Shown piece after piece: positions 8,251-16,546 of a stretch of 32,085 nucleotides of DNA. Each line of letters begins with the position of its first letter. The stretch's first letter is position 1. The notes below the pieces were generated by a model, which did no database searches, was not told the DNA's origin, and saw only the letters and a program-made list of their open reading frames with translations. The DNA comes from Actinophytocola xanthii (lineage in GTDB: Bacteria > Actinomycetota > Actinomycetes > Mycobacteriales > Pseudonocardiaceae). The stretch is from positions 1-32,085 of the forward strand of contig NZ_MSIE01000097.1 of the NCBI RefSeq assembly GCF_001921205.1, in the 5' to 3' direction. A program made the translations under genes and the position numbers.

Positions 8251-8867
8251 GGCTCGATCGCCAGCAGGTGGACGTCCTGGGTCCCGACCCGCAGCGCGGC
8301 CGCGCGGTCCCGCTCGGTCAGCAGCGCCTGGTCCTCCTGCGGCGCGAGGACCACGTCCGGAGCCCGGTTGAGCCGGCGGAACGCGTCGTCCACCTCGGCC
8401 CTGGGCGTGCCGTCGAGGCGTCGGCGCAGGTCGGTGAGGCTCACGTAGTCACCCGGCGCCTCGGTGAGCGCCCGGTAGGTGGCCCGGATGTGGTCGGTCA
8501 GGCCGTCGTGGGCGTGGAACACGTCGGCGAGTGCCAGTTGGGAGCGCTCCAGATACCGGCCGAGAGCCGCCAGCACCGCGTGAAAGGCCTTGCCCAGGGA
8601 GTCCCGGGGAACCGGCCGGGCCGAGCGGAGCTCGTCCGCGCACCACCGCCAGCCGCGGTCGGTCAGCTCGTGCACGAACGGCCTGTTGCCGCCCCCGCGC
8701 GTGCTCTCCACGAGGCCGAGCTGGTTCAACCGCACCCGCTCGGCGCCGTCCAGCCGCAGGCCGAACCGCTCGTCCAGCTCCCGGTTGTCCAGCTCGTGTG
8801 CCTCGGCCATCAGAACGAACATCACGGCTCGCTGTCGGACACCGAGCTTCTCCTGCGGCATATGCAC
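8247..8867 (-). CDS. Winged-helix-like protein coupled to the dual ATPase
   Basis: A 204-206 residue protein of unrecognised family. The N-terminal ~80 residues look like a winged helix: an initial helix (RQRAVMFVLMAEAHEL), a helix-turn region (DNRELDERFGL), then a recognition-type segment and a Gly/Arg wing (STRGGGNRPFVHELTDRGWRW is split across the wing). Residues about 90-130 form a helical middle. The C-terminus (SLTDLRRRL, AEVDDAFRRL) suggests a second winged-helix-like unit. GTG at 8867 and ATG at 8861 are both possible starts; neither has a good ribosome site. Its stop overlaps the ATPase start by 4 bp. The coupling suggests a DNA-binding or loading partner of the ATPase rather than a free regulator; that is inference. 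Confidence 0.7.
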   Translation of the reverse strand: MHMPQEKLGVRQRAVMFVLMAEAHELDNRELDERFGLRLDGAERVRLNQLGLVESTRGGGNRPFVHELTDRGWRWCADELRSARPVPRDSLGKAFHAVLAALGRYLERSQLALADVFHAHDGLTDHIRATYRALTEAPGDYVSLTDLRRRLDGTPRAEVDDAFRRLNRAPDVVLAPQEDQALLTERDRAAALRVGTQDVHLLAIEP

Positions 8868-8968
8868 TAGGTCTGCCGGAAGGGCGCCCGCGTTTCAGCC
8901 CTGTTCCTGATCGAATTCCGTTTCCGGTCGACGGCGCAGGTCACTCGGTCGGAAGAAATTCCGGGGGA

Positions 8969-10108
8969 TTATTCGCCCAGAGCCCGGGCCAGGCGCCGCA
9001 TCCCCTCGACGATCTGGTCGGGGGTGTTGGTGGTGAACGACAGGCGCATGGTCGAGGGGTCGGGTGTCGTGGCGAAGAACGGGGCGCCGGGCACGAACGC
9101 GACCTGCTCCCGGAGCGCGCCGCGGAGCAGCGTCGCCGTGTCGACGGCCCCCGGGAGGTGCAGCCAGATGAACATCCCGCCGTCGGGGTCGGTCCACCGG
9201 GTGCCGTCCGGGACCGCGCCGGGCAGGGCGGCGATCATCGCGTCGCGGCGGGTGCGGTACTCCGTCCGCAGGGTCGCCAGGTGCGCCTCGAGGTCGGTCT
9301 CGGCCAGGTAGATCGCGGCGGCGGCCTGGTCGACGGTGCTCGTGTGCAGGTCGGCGGCCTGCTTGGCGACCACGAGCCGAGGCATCAGCGCGGCGGGGGC
9401 GCGCAGCCAGCCCAGCCGCAGCCCCGGCGCGCAGATCTTGGAGAGGCTGCCCAGCGAGACGACCCCCTCGCCGGCCAGCGGGGACAACGGCTCACCCCGG
9501 TACCGCAGCTCACCGTAGGGATCGTCATCGACGACCCACACCCCGTGGGCCGCGGCCAGCTCGGTGACGGCCAGCCGGCGGGCGGCGGTGAGGGTGCGAC
9601 CGGTGGGGTTCGCGAAGTTCGGCACCAGGTACACCAGCGACGGCCGCTCGCGCTCGAGCACCTCGGCCAGCGACCCCGGCACCATCCCGTCCTCGTCGGT
9701 CGTCACCGGGACCGGGCGCGCCCCGGCCATCCGGAAGCACTGCAGCGCCGCGAGGTAGGTCGGCTCCTCGACGGCGACGACCGCCCCGGGGCCGAGCAGC
9801 GTGGCCGCGACCACCGTAAGCGCCTGCTGCGAACCGGTGGTGACGAGCACGTCCTCCGCGCCGGTCGGCACACCCCGAGCGGTGAGCCGCTCGGCGACCA
9901 GGCCGCGCAGCGCGAGGTTGCCCTCGGTCGGCGCGTACTGGAGGTTGCGCCGCGCGTCCGGACCGGTGAGCGCCCGGTCGAACGCCCGCCGCCAGCCGTC
10001 CAGGTCGAACAGCTCGGGGGCGGGAAGCCCGCCGGCGAAGGAGATCATCTCGGGGTGGGCGGTGAGGGCGAGCAGATCACGGATGGGAGAACTCTCGACG
10101 GGGCGCAC
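8969..10108 (-). CDS. PLP-dependent aminotransferase, fold type I (LysN/2-aminoadipate transaminase-like)
   Basis: A 379-residue class I/II aminotransferase of the MocR-related group without a DNA-binding domain. It is expected to transfer amino groups between amino acids and 2-oxo acids using pyridoxal phosphate. Visible features are the N-terminal ISFAGGLPAPELF, the cofactor-contacting NFANPTG (Asn167), Asp in VVDDDPYGEL (194-196), the Schiff-base lysine Lys224 in SLSKICAPGLRLGW, and a carboxylate-binding Arg near MRLSF. The GTG at 10108 is preceded by GAGGAG. Related enzymes act on 2-aminoadipate, aromatic or branched-chain substrates; substrate choice cannot be read here. It diverges from the FKBP gene with about 170 bp between them. 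Confidence 0.9.
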   Translation of the reverse strand: MRPVESSPIRDLLALTAHPEMISFAGGLPAPELFDLDGWRRAFDRALTGPDARRNLQYAPTEGNLALRGLVAERLTARGVPTGAEDVLVTTGSQQALTVVAATLLGPGAVVAVEEPTYLAALQCFRMAGARPVPVTTDEDGMVPGSLAEVLERERPSLVYLVPNFANPTGRTLTAARRLAVTELAAAHGVWVVDDDPYGELRYRGEPLSPLAGEGVVSLGSLSKICAPGLRLGWLRAPAALMPRLVVAKQAADLHTSTVDQAAAAIYLAETDLEAHLATLRTEYRTRRDAMIAALPGAVPDGTRWTDPDGGMFIWLHLPGAVDTATLLRGALREQVAFVPGAPFFATTPDPSTMRLSFTTNTPDQIVEGMRRLARALGE

Positions 10109-10279
10109 GGCAGCTCCTCAGGTCGGCACGGGGAGGTACGCGGCGAGGCGGTGGTGCCGCGTGAGCAGGCTGCACTGATCGAGAGGAGCCAGCCTGGAGC
10201 ATACGCCGACGGGTGCCTCGAGCGGCCGGAACGGGAACGGGCTGGTTGGATGGCCGGGTACATCCGATGAAGGAGGATC

Positions 10280-10654
10280 ATGGCTTTGGAGAAGCCCGAG
10301 GTGGACCCGATCGAGGGTCCCCCGCCGGCCGACCTTGTCGTCGAGGACATCACCGTCGGTGACGGCGAGGAGGCGCGGCCCGGTCAGCAGGTGAGCGTGC
10401 ACTACGTCGGCGTCGCGCACTCCTCCGGCGAGGAGTTCGACGCCTCCTGGAACCGCGGCTCGCCGTTCAGCTTCCCGCTCGGCGGCGGCCGGGTCATCGC
10501 CGGCTGGGACCGGGGAGTGGCCGGGATGAAGGTCGGCGGCCGGCGCAAGCTGGTCATCCCGCCGCACCTGGGTTACGGCGACCGCGGCGCCGGTGGCGCG
10601 ATCAAGCCGGGCGAGACGCTCGTCTTCGTCGTCGACCTGCTCGCGGTGCGCTAG
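10280..10654 (+). CDS. FKBP-type peptidyl-prolyl cis-trans isomerase
   Basis: A 124-residue single-domain FKBP, the normal length for the cytoplasmic actinobacterial form, which speeds cis-trans isomerisation of prolyl bonds. Family landmarks include VSVHYVGVAHSSGEEFDASW, PFSFPLGGGRVIAGWDRGV and GGRRKLVIPPHLGYGD, followed by the closing strand GETLVFVVDLLAV. There is no signal peptide or lipobox. The ATG at 10280 follows AAGGAGGATC, a near-perfect ribosome site. A GC-rich hairpin 27 bp after the stop probably ends the transcript. Confidence 0.95.
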   Translation: MALEKPEVDPIEGPPPADLVVEDITVGDGEEARPGQQVSVHYVGVAHSSGEEFDASWNRGSPFSFPLGGGRVIAGWDRGVAGMKVGGRRKLVIPPHLGYGDRGAGGAIKPGETLVFVVDLLAVR

Positions 10655-10680
10655 CGCGCGTCACACGATCAGGTGAAACG

Positions 10681-10705
10681 GGCGGCGGCGCGCAACCCCG
10701 CCGCC
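10681..10705 (+). terminator. GC-rich hairpin after the FKBP gene
   Basis: GGCGGCGG at 10681-10688 is perfectly complementary to CCGCCGCC at 10698-10705, with a 9-nt loop. No T-run follows, as is common for actinobacterial terminators. Confidence 0.55.
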
Positions 10706-10772
10706 GGGCGGACGTCTCGTCACGCACCCAGCGCTGGGACTCATATTCCTCATCCCGGCAGGAGGTCACGAG

Positions 10773-11267
10773 ATGACCAGGTTCTCCCGGCGAGCGCTGG
10801 GCGCGCTCGCCGCGACCGTACTCATGCTGACCGGTGGCGTGGTGGCAGCCGCCCCGGCCAGCACCGCCCACGTCGCTGTCCCGGTGCTGACCAACATCCG
10901 CACCGGACTGCACACCGGCTTCGACCGGGTGGTGCTGGACTGGTCCGGCGCCGCCGCCCCGCGGGTGCGGGTGACGCACGTCGGCGACCTGTACGCGGAC
11001 GGGTCCGGTGAGCTCGTCTGGCTCACCGGCGAGTTCTTCGTGCAGGTCGTCGCCAGCCCGGCCTACGCGCACCGCGCGGACGGCTCGGTGTCCTACGCCA
11101 ACCCGCAGAAGTTCCGGACCCGCGCGCTGCGCAACGTCATGGCCGTCGCCGTGGTCAGCGACTTCGAGGGCTACGTGACGGTCGGGCTCGGTACGCGGTA
11201 CCGGTCCTGGGTGCGCACGTCCGCGCTCACCTCACCCGCGCGGCTCGTCGTCGACGTCGGTCACTGA
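10773..11267 (+). CDS. Secreted AMIN-like domain protein
   Basis: A 164-residue protein with a signal peptide: basic MTRFSRRALGAL, a hydrophobic core, and a likely cleavage after residues near 29-32 (APASTA-H). No lipobox cysteine is seen, so it is probably released or loosely wall-bound. The mature part (VLTNIRTGLHTGFDRVVLDW, then YVTVGLGTRYRSWVRTSAL and the closing RLVVDVG) matches the AMIN-like domain found in actinobacterial exported proteins. Related AMIN domains bind peptidoglycan in amidases and secretins; the exact role here is unknown. An AGGAGG site lies just before the ATG. Its last 36 bp overlap the end of the convergent hydrolase gene. Confidence 0.82.
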   Translation: MTRFSRRALGALAATVLMLTGGVVAAAPASTAHVAVPVLTNIRTGLHTGFDRVVLDWSGAAAPRVRVTHVGDLYADGSGELVWLTGEFFVQVVASPAYAHRADGSVSYANPQKFRTRALRNVMAVAVVSDFEGYVTVGLGTRYRSWVRTSALTSPARLVVDVGH

Positions 11268-12014
11268 CCGACAGCCGGCACGCAGCCGGTCGATCAGCGG
11301 CCACAACGCCTCCGGGCGCTCGACGTGGGCGTTGTGGCCCAGCCCGGCCAGAATCGTCGGCTCGCCGAGGTCGGCCAGGTGCTCGGCCGGCGACATGGGG
11401 TCGAGCTCGCCCGCGGCGAGGACCACCTCGCCGCGGCAGGCCGCGAGCAGCCCCGGCACGTCCGGCTCGCCGACCCCGAAGGCCTTCCCGTCCAGGGTCA
11501 GCGACCAGCCGTCGTCGACCTGCTTGACCCCGGCGTCGGTCGAGGTCACCAGGCCGTGCAGCCCGGCGACCCGCAGCGCGCGCTCCTCGGCCTCCTCGCG
11601 GGTGGCGAGCACCTGCGCCGGCCGCTCGGCGAGCGAGGCCGCCTTGGCGAGCTCGTCGGCCGACCAGCGCACCTTCACCCCGAGCCCGCAGACGGCGGGA
11701 ACCCGCAGGCCGAACCAGCCGCTCGCGAGCACCAGCCCGACCACGCCGCCGAGCGAGTGCCCGAGCACGGCGACCGGCCGCCGCGGGTCGAGCGCGGCGG
11801 CGAGCGCCGCCGCCATCCCGCCGAAGGAGTACCGCGCCAGCGGTGCCGAGCGACCGTGCCCCGGCAGGTCCGGAACCAGCACCTCACCCGGCCACCGGTC
11901 GCCCAGCGAGCGGAGTAACCCGTCCCAGACCTCCGACGTCGCCCCGAGGCCGTGCAGGAGGAGCAGCGCGGGAGAGCCGGAACCGTGGCGGGAGAGGAAG
12001 ATATTCACGATCAT
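11232..12014 (-). CDS. Alpha/beta-hydrolase
   Basis: A 260-residue cytoplasmic alpha/beta-hydrolase fold enzyme. The oxyanion-hole segment LLLLHGLGATSEVWD, nucleophile elbow GHSLGG (Ser87), probable acid Asp205 (AGELDPM) and catalytic His227 (GLGHNAH) form a complete triad. Such enzymes hydrolyse esters, lactones or similar bonds; the substrate is not predictable. The ATG at 12014 starts the fold directly. A longer reading would add about 30 unrelated residues and run back to 12104, inside the P450 gene, so it is rejected. It is divergent from the P450 gene with 52 bp between starts, so a shared promoter region and possibly a shared pathway are plausible. Confidence 0.88.
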   Translation of the reverse strand: MIVNIFLSRHGSGSPALLLLHGLGATSEVWDGLLRSLGDRWPGEVLVPDLPGHGRSAPLARYSFGGMAAALAAALDPRRPVAVLGHSLGGVVGLVLASGWFGLRVPAVCGLGVKVRWSADELAKAASLAERPAQVLATREEAEERALRVAGLHGLVTSTDAGVKQVDDGWSLTLDGKAFGVGEPDVPGLLAACRGEVVLAAGELDPMSPAEHLADLGEPTILAGLGHNAHVERPEALWPLIDRLRAGCRSVTDVDDEPRG

Positions 12015-12066
12015 GAATGGTGCCCTATGCGTACCGGGCTGGTGACAGGCGGTAGACAATGGGCGC

Positions 12067-13362
12067 ATGCCCAGCGACACCGCCGTGCTCGTGGATCCGG
12101 ACACCTACGTGACCGGCGTGCCCTACGAGGCGCTGGCACGGCTGCGCCACCGGGCGGCGGTGGTGTGGGTGGACGAGCCGGACGGCCCCGGGTTCTGGGC
12201 GGTGCTGCGACACGCGGAGGTCAGGCACGTCCTGCGCGACGCGGCGGTCTACTCCTCACACCTGGGTGCGACCCAGATCCAGGACCCGCGCGACGAACGG
12301 GCACTGCGGTTCGTCCGCCAGATGATGCTCAACCAGGACCCCCCCGAGCACTCCCGCCTGCGAGGGCTGCTGGCCAGGGCGTTCACCCCCCGCGCCGTGG
12401 CCCGGCTGGAGGACCGGATCCAGGCCTGGGCGGTAGAGCTGGTGGAGGCGGCCGCCGGGCGGGCCGAGGTCGACTTCGCCACCGACATCGCGGCCGACCT
12501 GCCGCTGCGCACGCTCGCCGAGATCTTCGGGGTGCCGGTGGAGGACCGCTGGCTCATGTACGACTGGAGCAACCGGGTCATCGGCTACCAGGACCGCGAG
12601 TACGCGACCTCGGCCAGGGCCACGGCGACCGGCTCGACGGAGATGGCCCGGCGCGCGCTGGCCCTGCGGCCCCGGCCGGACGCCGACGGGTTCCTCCCCG
12701 ACCAGCGCACCCGCGAGGGAATGCCCGACCTGTACGCCTACGCCCACGAGCTCGGGGAGCACAAGCGCCGCGAGCCGGGCGAGGACGTCATGTCCAACCT
12801 GATGCGCGAGGTCGACGAGGACGGCGGGCGGGTGTCGGTGGGTGAGTTCGAGAACCTCTTCTGGCTCTTCGCGGTGGCGGGCAACGAGACCCTGCGCAAC
12901 GCACTGCCCGGCGGCATGATCGCCTTGATGTCCCATGTGGACGAGTACCGGCGGCTGCTGCGGAACCGGGAGCTGGTCGGCCCGGCGGTGGAGGAGATGC
13001 TCCGCTGGTGGACGCCGGTCATGCGCTTCCGCCGAACGGCCACAGTAGACACCGAGCTGGGCGGGACGCGGATCAGGGCCGGGGACAAGGTGGTCGTCTG
13101 GTTCTCCTCGGCCAACCGGGACGAGCGGGTGTTCAGTGACCCCGACCGCTTCGACGCGACGCGGGCGGCCGGCGAGCACCTGAGCTTCGGCCACGGCCCG
13201 CACTACTGCATCGGCGCGCACCTGGCCAAGGTCCAGATGCGCGCCCTGTTCACCGCGCTGTTCGACGTTCTGGGCGAGGTCGAGCCGGCCGGGAAGCCGG
13301 TCCGGCTGCGCTCGAACTTCCAGAACGGGATCAAGCACCTGCCGATCCGCCGGCGGCTGTAG
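12067..13362 (+). CDS. Cytochrome P450 (CYP124/125/142-like)
   Basis: A 431-residue soluble bacterial P450 that would hydroxylate a hydrophobic substrate using electrons from a ferredoxin partner; no redox partner gene is present in the window. The heme-binding loop is FGHGPHYCIGAH with Cys381. The K-helix motif is EMLR, and the I-helix is FAVAGNETLRN. The AGNET.RN form and the FSSANRDERVF segment are typical of the CYP124/125/142 group, which acts on sterol side chains and branched lipids; this subfamily call is tentative. There is no strong ribosome site. A TAGACAAT stretch ends about 6 bp before the ATG, so a leaderless transcript is possible. Confidence 0.92.
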   Translation: MPSDTAVLVDPDTYVTGVPYEALARLRHRAAVVWVDEPDGPGFWAVLRHAEVRHVLRDAAVYSSHLGATQIQDPRDERALRFVRQMMLNQDPPEHSRLRGLLARAFTPRAVARLEDRIQAWAVELVEAAAGRAEVDFATDIAADLPLRTLAEIFGVPVEDRWLMYDWSNRVIGYQDREYATSARATATGSTEMARRALALRPRPDADGFLPDQRTREGMPDLYAYAHELGEHKRREPGEDVMSNLMREVDEDGGRVSVGEFENLFWLFAVAGNETLRNALPGGMIALMSHVDEYRRLLRNRELVGPAVEEMLRWWTPVMRFRRTATVDTELGGTRIRAGDKVVVWFSSANRDERVFSDPDRFDATRAAGEHLSFGHGPHYCIGAHLAKVQMRALFTALFDVLGEVEPAGKPVRLRSNFQNGIKHLPIRRRL

Positions 13363-13381
13363 TTCCGCGTCGGTTCTCGCG

Positions 13382-14866
13382 TCACCCCGAGGCCATCGAG
13401 TGCTGGCGGTCGTCCCCCGAGGCGTTGTCGCCGCTGTCGCCCCGTCTGTCCAGGAGCGCGAGCCCGAGGGCGACCACGACCAACGCCACCGCGCCGAACA
13501 GCGCCACCGCGAGGCCGGTCTGGTAGCGCCCGCCCGTCGCCCCGACCGTCGCGTAGAACACCGCGGCGAGGACGGCGGTCCCCATGGCCGCGCCCATCCG
13601 CTGGCCGGTCTGCAACACGCCGCTGGCGACGCCGGCCAGCGTCGGTGGCACCCGGGAGAGCGTGATCGTGGTGTTCGGCGAGATCACCGCTCCCCCGCCC
13701 AGCCCGGCGACCAGCAGCGGCAGCACCATCGCCAGCAGCAGGTGCTCGCGCGGCACGAGCAACGCCACGACCGCGGTGACCGCGAGGCCGGCGGCGACCG
13801 TGGCCAGCCCGACGACGGTGATCAGCCGACCCCAGCGGGACACCAGGCGACCGGCCACCCAGGCCGAGACCGCCGACCCCAGCGCGAACGGCGTGACCGC
13901 CGCCCCGGACTCGAGCGGCGAGAACCCCAGGCCGGTCTGGAAGAACACGGCGAACACGAGCCAGATGCCGGAGAACCCGCAGAAGTACACAGCGGACAGC
14001 GTCGCGCCCGAGGGGTACCCAGGAGCCGAGAACAGGCGCATGTCCAGCAGCGGGGCGCGGTCCCCGGCCACCCGCCGCCGCTCCCAGCGCAGGAACGCGT
14101 ACCCCAGGACGAGGGCGATCGGGAACAACCACCAGAACCGCCGCAGGCCGTCGGCCTCGGACTGCACGACCGGGAACATCACGGCCAGCACGCTGAGCCC
14201 CAGCAGCACCATGCCGACGAGGTCGATGTCCGACCGCACCGAGCCGGACGACGTCGCCGGCACCAGGAGGAACGCCAGCAGCAGCGTCAGCAGGCCGAAC
14301 GGCAGGTTCACCAGGAACACCCACCGCCAGCCGTCGGGGTCGTCGAACACGTTCAGGATGAGCCCGCCGATGACCGGCCCGGCGGCGGTGGACACGCCGA
14401 TCGTGGCCCCGAGCATCCCGAAGGCCCGCCCGCGTTCCGGGCCGCGGAACATGTCCTGGATCAGCCCGCCGTTCTGCGGGGTGACCAGGCCGGCGACCAG
14501 CCCCTGCAACAGCCGGGCGACCACCAGCAGGGTCAACGTCGGCGCGAGCCCGGCGGCGACACTGGTGAGGATGAACCCGCTGAGCGCGATCAGGTACATC
14601 CGGCGGCGGCCGAACGCGTCGCCGAGCCGCCCGCCGGTGACCAGCGCGAGCCCGAAGGTCAGCGGGTAGCCGGAGACCACCCACTGCACGCCGCTGGCGG
14701 AGGAGCCCAGCCCGTCCTGGATGGCCGGCACGGCGACGGTGACGATGCTGACGTCGAGGAGAATCATGAAACCGCCGGCCAGCGTCACGATCAGCGCCCG
14801 CCAGCGGCGTGGATCTTCACCGGGGGCGTGCTCCTGGTACGACGCGCGCGAGGGTCGGGGGGCCAT
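13382..14866 (-). CDS. MFS drug-efflux-type transporter, DHA2 (EmrB/QacA) family
   Basis: A 494-residue membrane protein with the 14-helix DHA2 layout of proton-driven drug exporters. Visible signatures: LLDVSIVTVAVPAIQ in helix 1, motif A GGRLGDAFGRRRMY after helix 2, and the antiporter motif C region GPVIGGLI in helix 5. The tail is polar (DRRGDSGDNASGDDRQ). The ATG at 14866 has only a weak upstream ribosome site. It lies 95 bp downstream of a second MFS gene on the same strand, so the two may be co-transcribed. The substrate is unknown. Confidence 0.9.
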   Translation of the reverse strand: MAPRPSRASYQEHAPGEDPRRWRALIVTLAGGFMILLDVSIVTVAVPAIQDGLGSSASGVQWVVSGYPLTFGLALVTGGRLGDAFGRRRMYLIALSGFILTSVAAGLAPTLTLLVVARLLQGLVAGLVTPQNGGLIQDMFRGPERGRAFGMLGATIGVSTAAGPVIGGLILNVFDDPDGWRWVFLVNLPFGLLTLLLAFLLVPATSSGSVRSDIDLVGMVLLGLSVLAVMFPVVQSEADGLRRFWWLFPIALVLGYAFLRWERRRVAGDRAPLLDMRLFSAPGYPSGATLSAVYFCGFSGIWLVFAVFFQTGLGFSPLESGAAVTPFALGSAVSAWVAGRLVSRWGRLITVVGLATVAAGLAVTAVVALLVPREHLLLAMVLPLLVAGLGGGAVISPNTTITLSRVPPTLAGVASGVLQTGQRMGAAMGTAVLAAVFYATVGATGGRYQTGLAVALFGAVALVVVALGLALLDRRGDSGDNASGDDRQHSMASG

Positions 14867-14961
14867 TCCCGAGGTCTACCCCGATCGGGACGGTCGTACC
14901 ACCTACCACCCGGTCGCCGAGGCGTGACGGTGGCGACAGGACGCACTCGGCCGGCTCGCGG

Positions 14962-16443
14962 TCACGCGGGAACCTCGTCCCCGGTTGTCCTTCGGGGTAT
15001 CCAGCGCAGGGCGAGCAGTCCGAGCCCCGCACACAGGGCCGCGGCGACGCCGATCGCGACGTGGAGCCCGGTGAGGAACGCGTCCTCGGCCTGCTCGAGT
15101 GCCGCACCGGCGGCCCCGGCGGTGACGGTCTCCCCCAGCGTCGGGGCGATGTCCGGGCCGAGGGACCGGAAGACGAGGACGGCGGTGGAGCCGAGCAGGG
15201 CGATGCCGAGGGCGTTGCCGAGCTCGTTGGACGTCTCGGCGATCGCGGCGGCGGAACCGGCGCGATCGACGGGCACGGCGGCGACGGCGGTGTCGGCGAC
15301 GAGGGCGAAGGAGAGGCCGTACCCGAAGCCGGCCACGACGGTGGAGGTGACGTACCAGCCGGTCCCGCCGGTGGTGGTCGTGGCCAGCAGCAGGAGAAGG
15401 CCGACGGCCATCGAGAAGTGGCAGACCACCAGCGTCACCCGGGGCCCGACGCGGTCGACGACGGCGGGGGTGAGAACACAGGTTGCGGTGAGCACGGCCG
15501 CGCCGGGCAGGGCGAGCAGCGCGGCGGTGAGCACCGGCAGGCCCAGGACGGTCTGGAGGTAGATGCCGGTGAGGTACGCGGCCGCCGACCACGCCACCAG
15601 GGACAGCACCCCGGTGACGATCGCGACGGTGAACACCGTCGAGCGGAACAGCCGCACGTCCACGAGCGGATGGTCCAGCACCCGCTGCCGGAGCACGAAC
15701 CGGACGAGCGCGCCGACACCGACGACCCCGGCGACCGCCGCCTCGGTCGACGGGCCGTAGGCAGCGAGGGTCTTGACCGAGTACACCGCGAGCAGCAGGC
15801 CGCCCGCGGACAGGGCGATGCTGGCCACGTCGACTCCGCCGGGTCGCCTCGTGCGGACCTCGCGCAGCAGGAACGGCGCGGCGACCAGGAACGCGGCGGC
15901 GACGGGCAGGTTGACGAGGAACACCGACCCCCAGTCGAAGCGGCTCAGCAGCAGCCCGCCGACGACCGGCCCGATCGCGAACCCGGCGGCGAAGGTGGCG
16001 GCGAAGATGCCGATCGCTCGGGATCGCTGACGGGGGTCCGCGAACAGCTCGCCGAGCACCGCGAGCCCGGACGGCAGCAGCGTCGCGCCGCCCAACCCCA
16101 TGAGGACACGGAAGGCGATGAGGATCTCCGGGGACGGGGCGTACGCGGCGCCGGCGGAGCCGGCCGCGAACACGGCGACGCCGATCATGAGGAGCCGGAA
16201 CCTGCCGAAACGGTCACCGAGGTTGCCGAACGCGATCAGCAGCGAACCGACGACGAAGCCGTAGCCGTCGAGCACCCACAGCGCCTCGTCCGCGGTCGGA
16301 GCGAGGGCCTGGGTGATTCTCGGCATGGCCAGGAACAGCACCGAGCCGTCCATCGAGACCAGCAGGACGGGACCGAGGACGACCAGCAGTCCGAACCAGT
16401 CCCGCCGGCCGGCTCTCCGCGAGGTCGCTGAGGGGTGAGTCAC
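14962..16443 (-). CDS. MFS drug-efflux-type transporter, DHA2 (EmrB/QacA) family
   Basis: A second 14-helix MFS exporter of about 493 residues, only distantly similar to its downstream neighbour. Signatures are LVSMDGSVLFLAMPRI in helix 1, motif A FGNLGDRFGRFRLL, and motif C GFAIGPVVGGLLL. I choose the GTG at 16443, with GAGGGTG upstream, over a longer reading to 16560. The longer form would add a Pro/Gly-rich stretch and overlap the divergent regulator gene. The 103-bp gap to the MmyB-type regulator gene is the natural control region, so that regulator may control this pump. Confidence 0.9.
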   Translation of the reverse strand: MTHPSATSRRAGRRDWFGLLVVLGPVLLVSMDGSVLFLAMPRITQALAPTADEALWVLDGYGFVVGSLLIAFGNLGDRFGRFRLLMIGVAVFAAGSAGAAYAPSPEILIAFRVLMGLGGATLLPSGLAVLGELFADPRQRSRAIGIFAATFAAGFAIGPVVGGLLLSRFDWGSVFLVNLPVAAAFLVAAPFLLREVRTRRPGGVDVASIALSAGGLLLAVYSVKTLAAYGPSTEAAVAGVVGVGALVRFVLRQRVLDHPLVDVRLFRSTVFTVAIVTGVLSLVAWSAAAYLTGIYLQTVLGLPVLTAALLALPGAAVLTATCVLTPAVVDRVGPRVTLVVCHFSMAVGLLLLLATTTTGGTGWYVTSTVVAGFGYGLSFALVADTAVAAVPVDRAGSAAAIAETSNELGNALGIALLGSTAVLVFRSLGPDIAPTLGETVTAGAAGAALEQAEDAFLTGLHVAIGVAAALCAGLGLLALRWIPRRTTGDEVPA

Positions 16444-16546
16444 GAGTTCACCCTCGGGACTCGGCCGGGCCGCAGCCATCCCTCCGCCGTGGGTACACCT
16501 GGCGGGGGCAGGCTCGCCGACACCTCCCGGGCATACAGTCGACGGC

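Noticed and set aside
6658-8448. A 596-residue plus-strand open frame opposite the double ATPase
   Set aside because: It is antisense to a protein with two intact P-loop domains and shows no motif of its own.
13400-15562. A 720-residue open frame on the plus strand opposite the MFS genes
   Set aside because: It is Arg/Gly/Pro/His-rich, has no domain-like pattern and lies antisense to two clear membrane transporters; long antisense frames are expected at this GC content.
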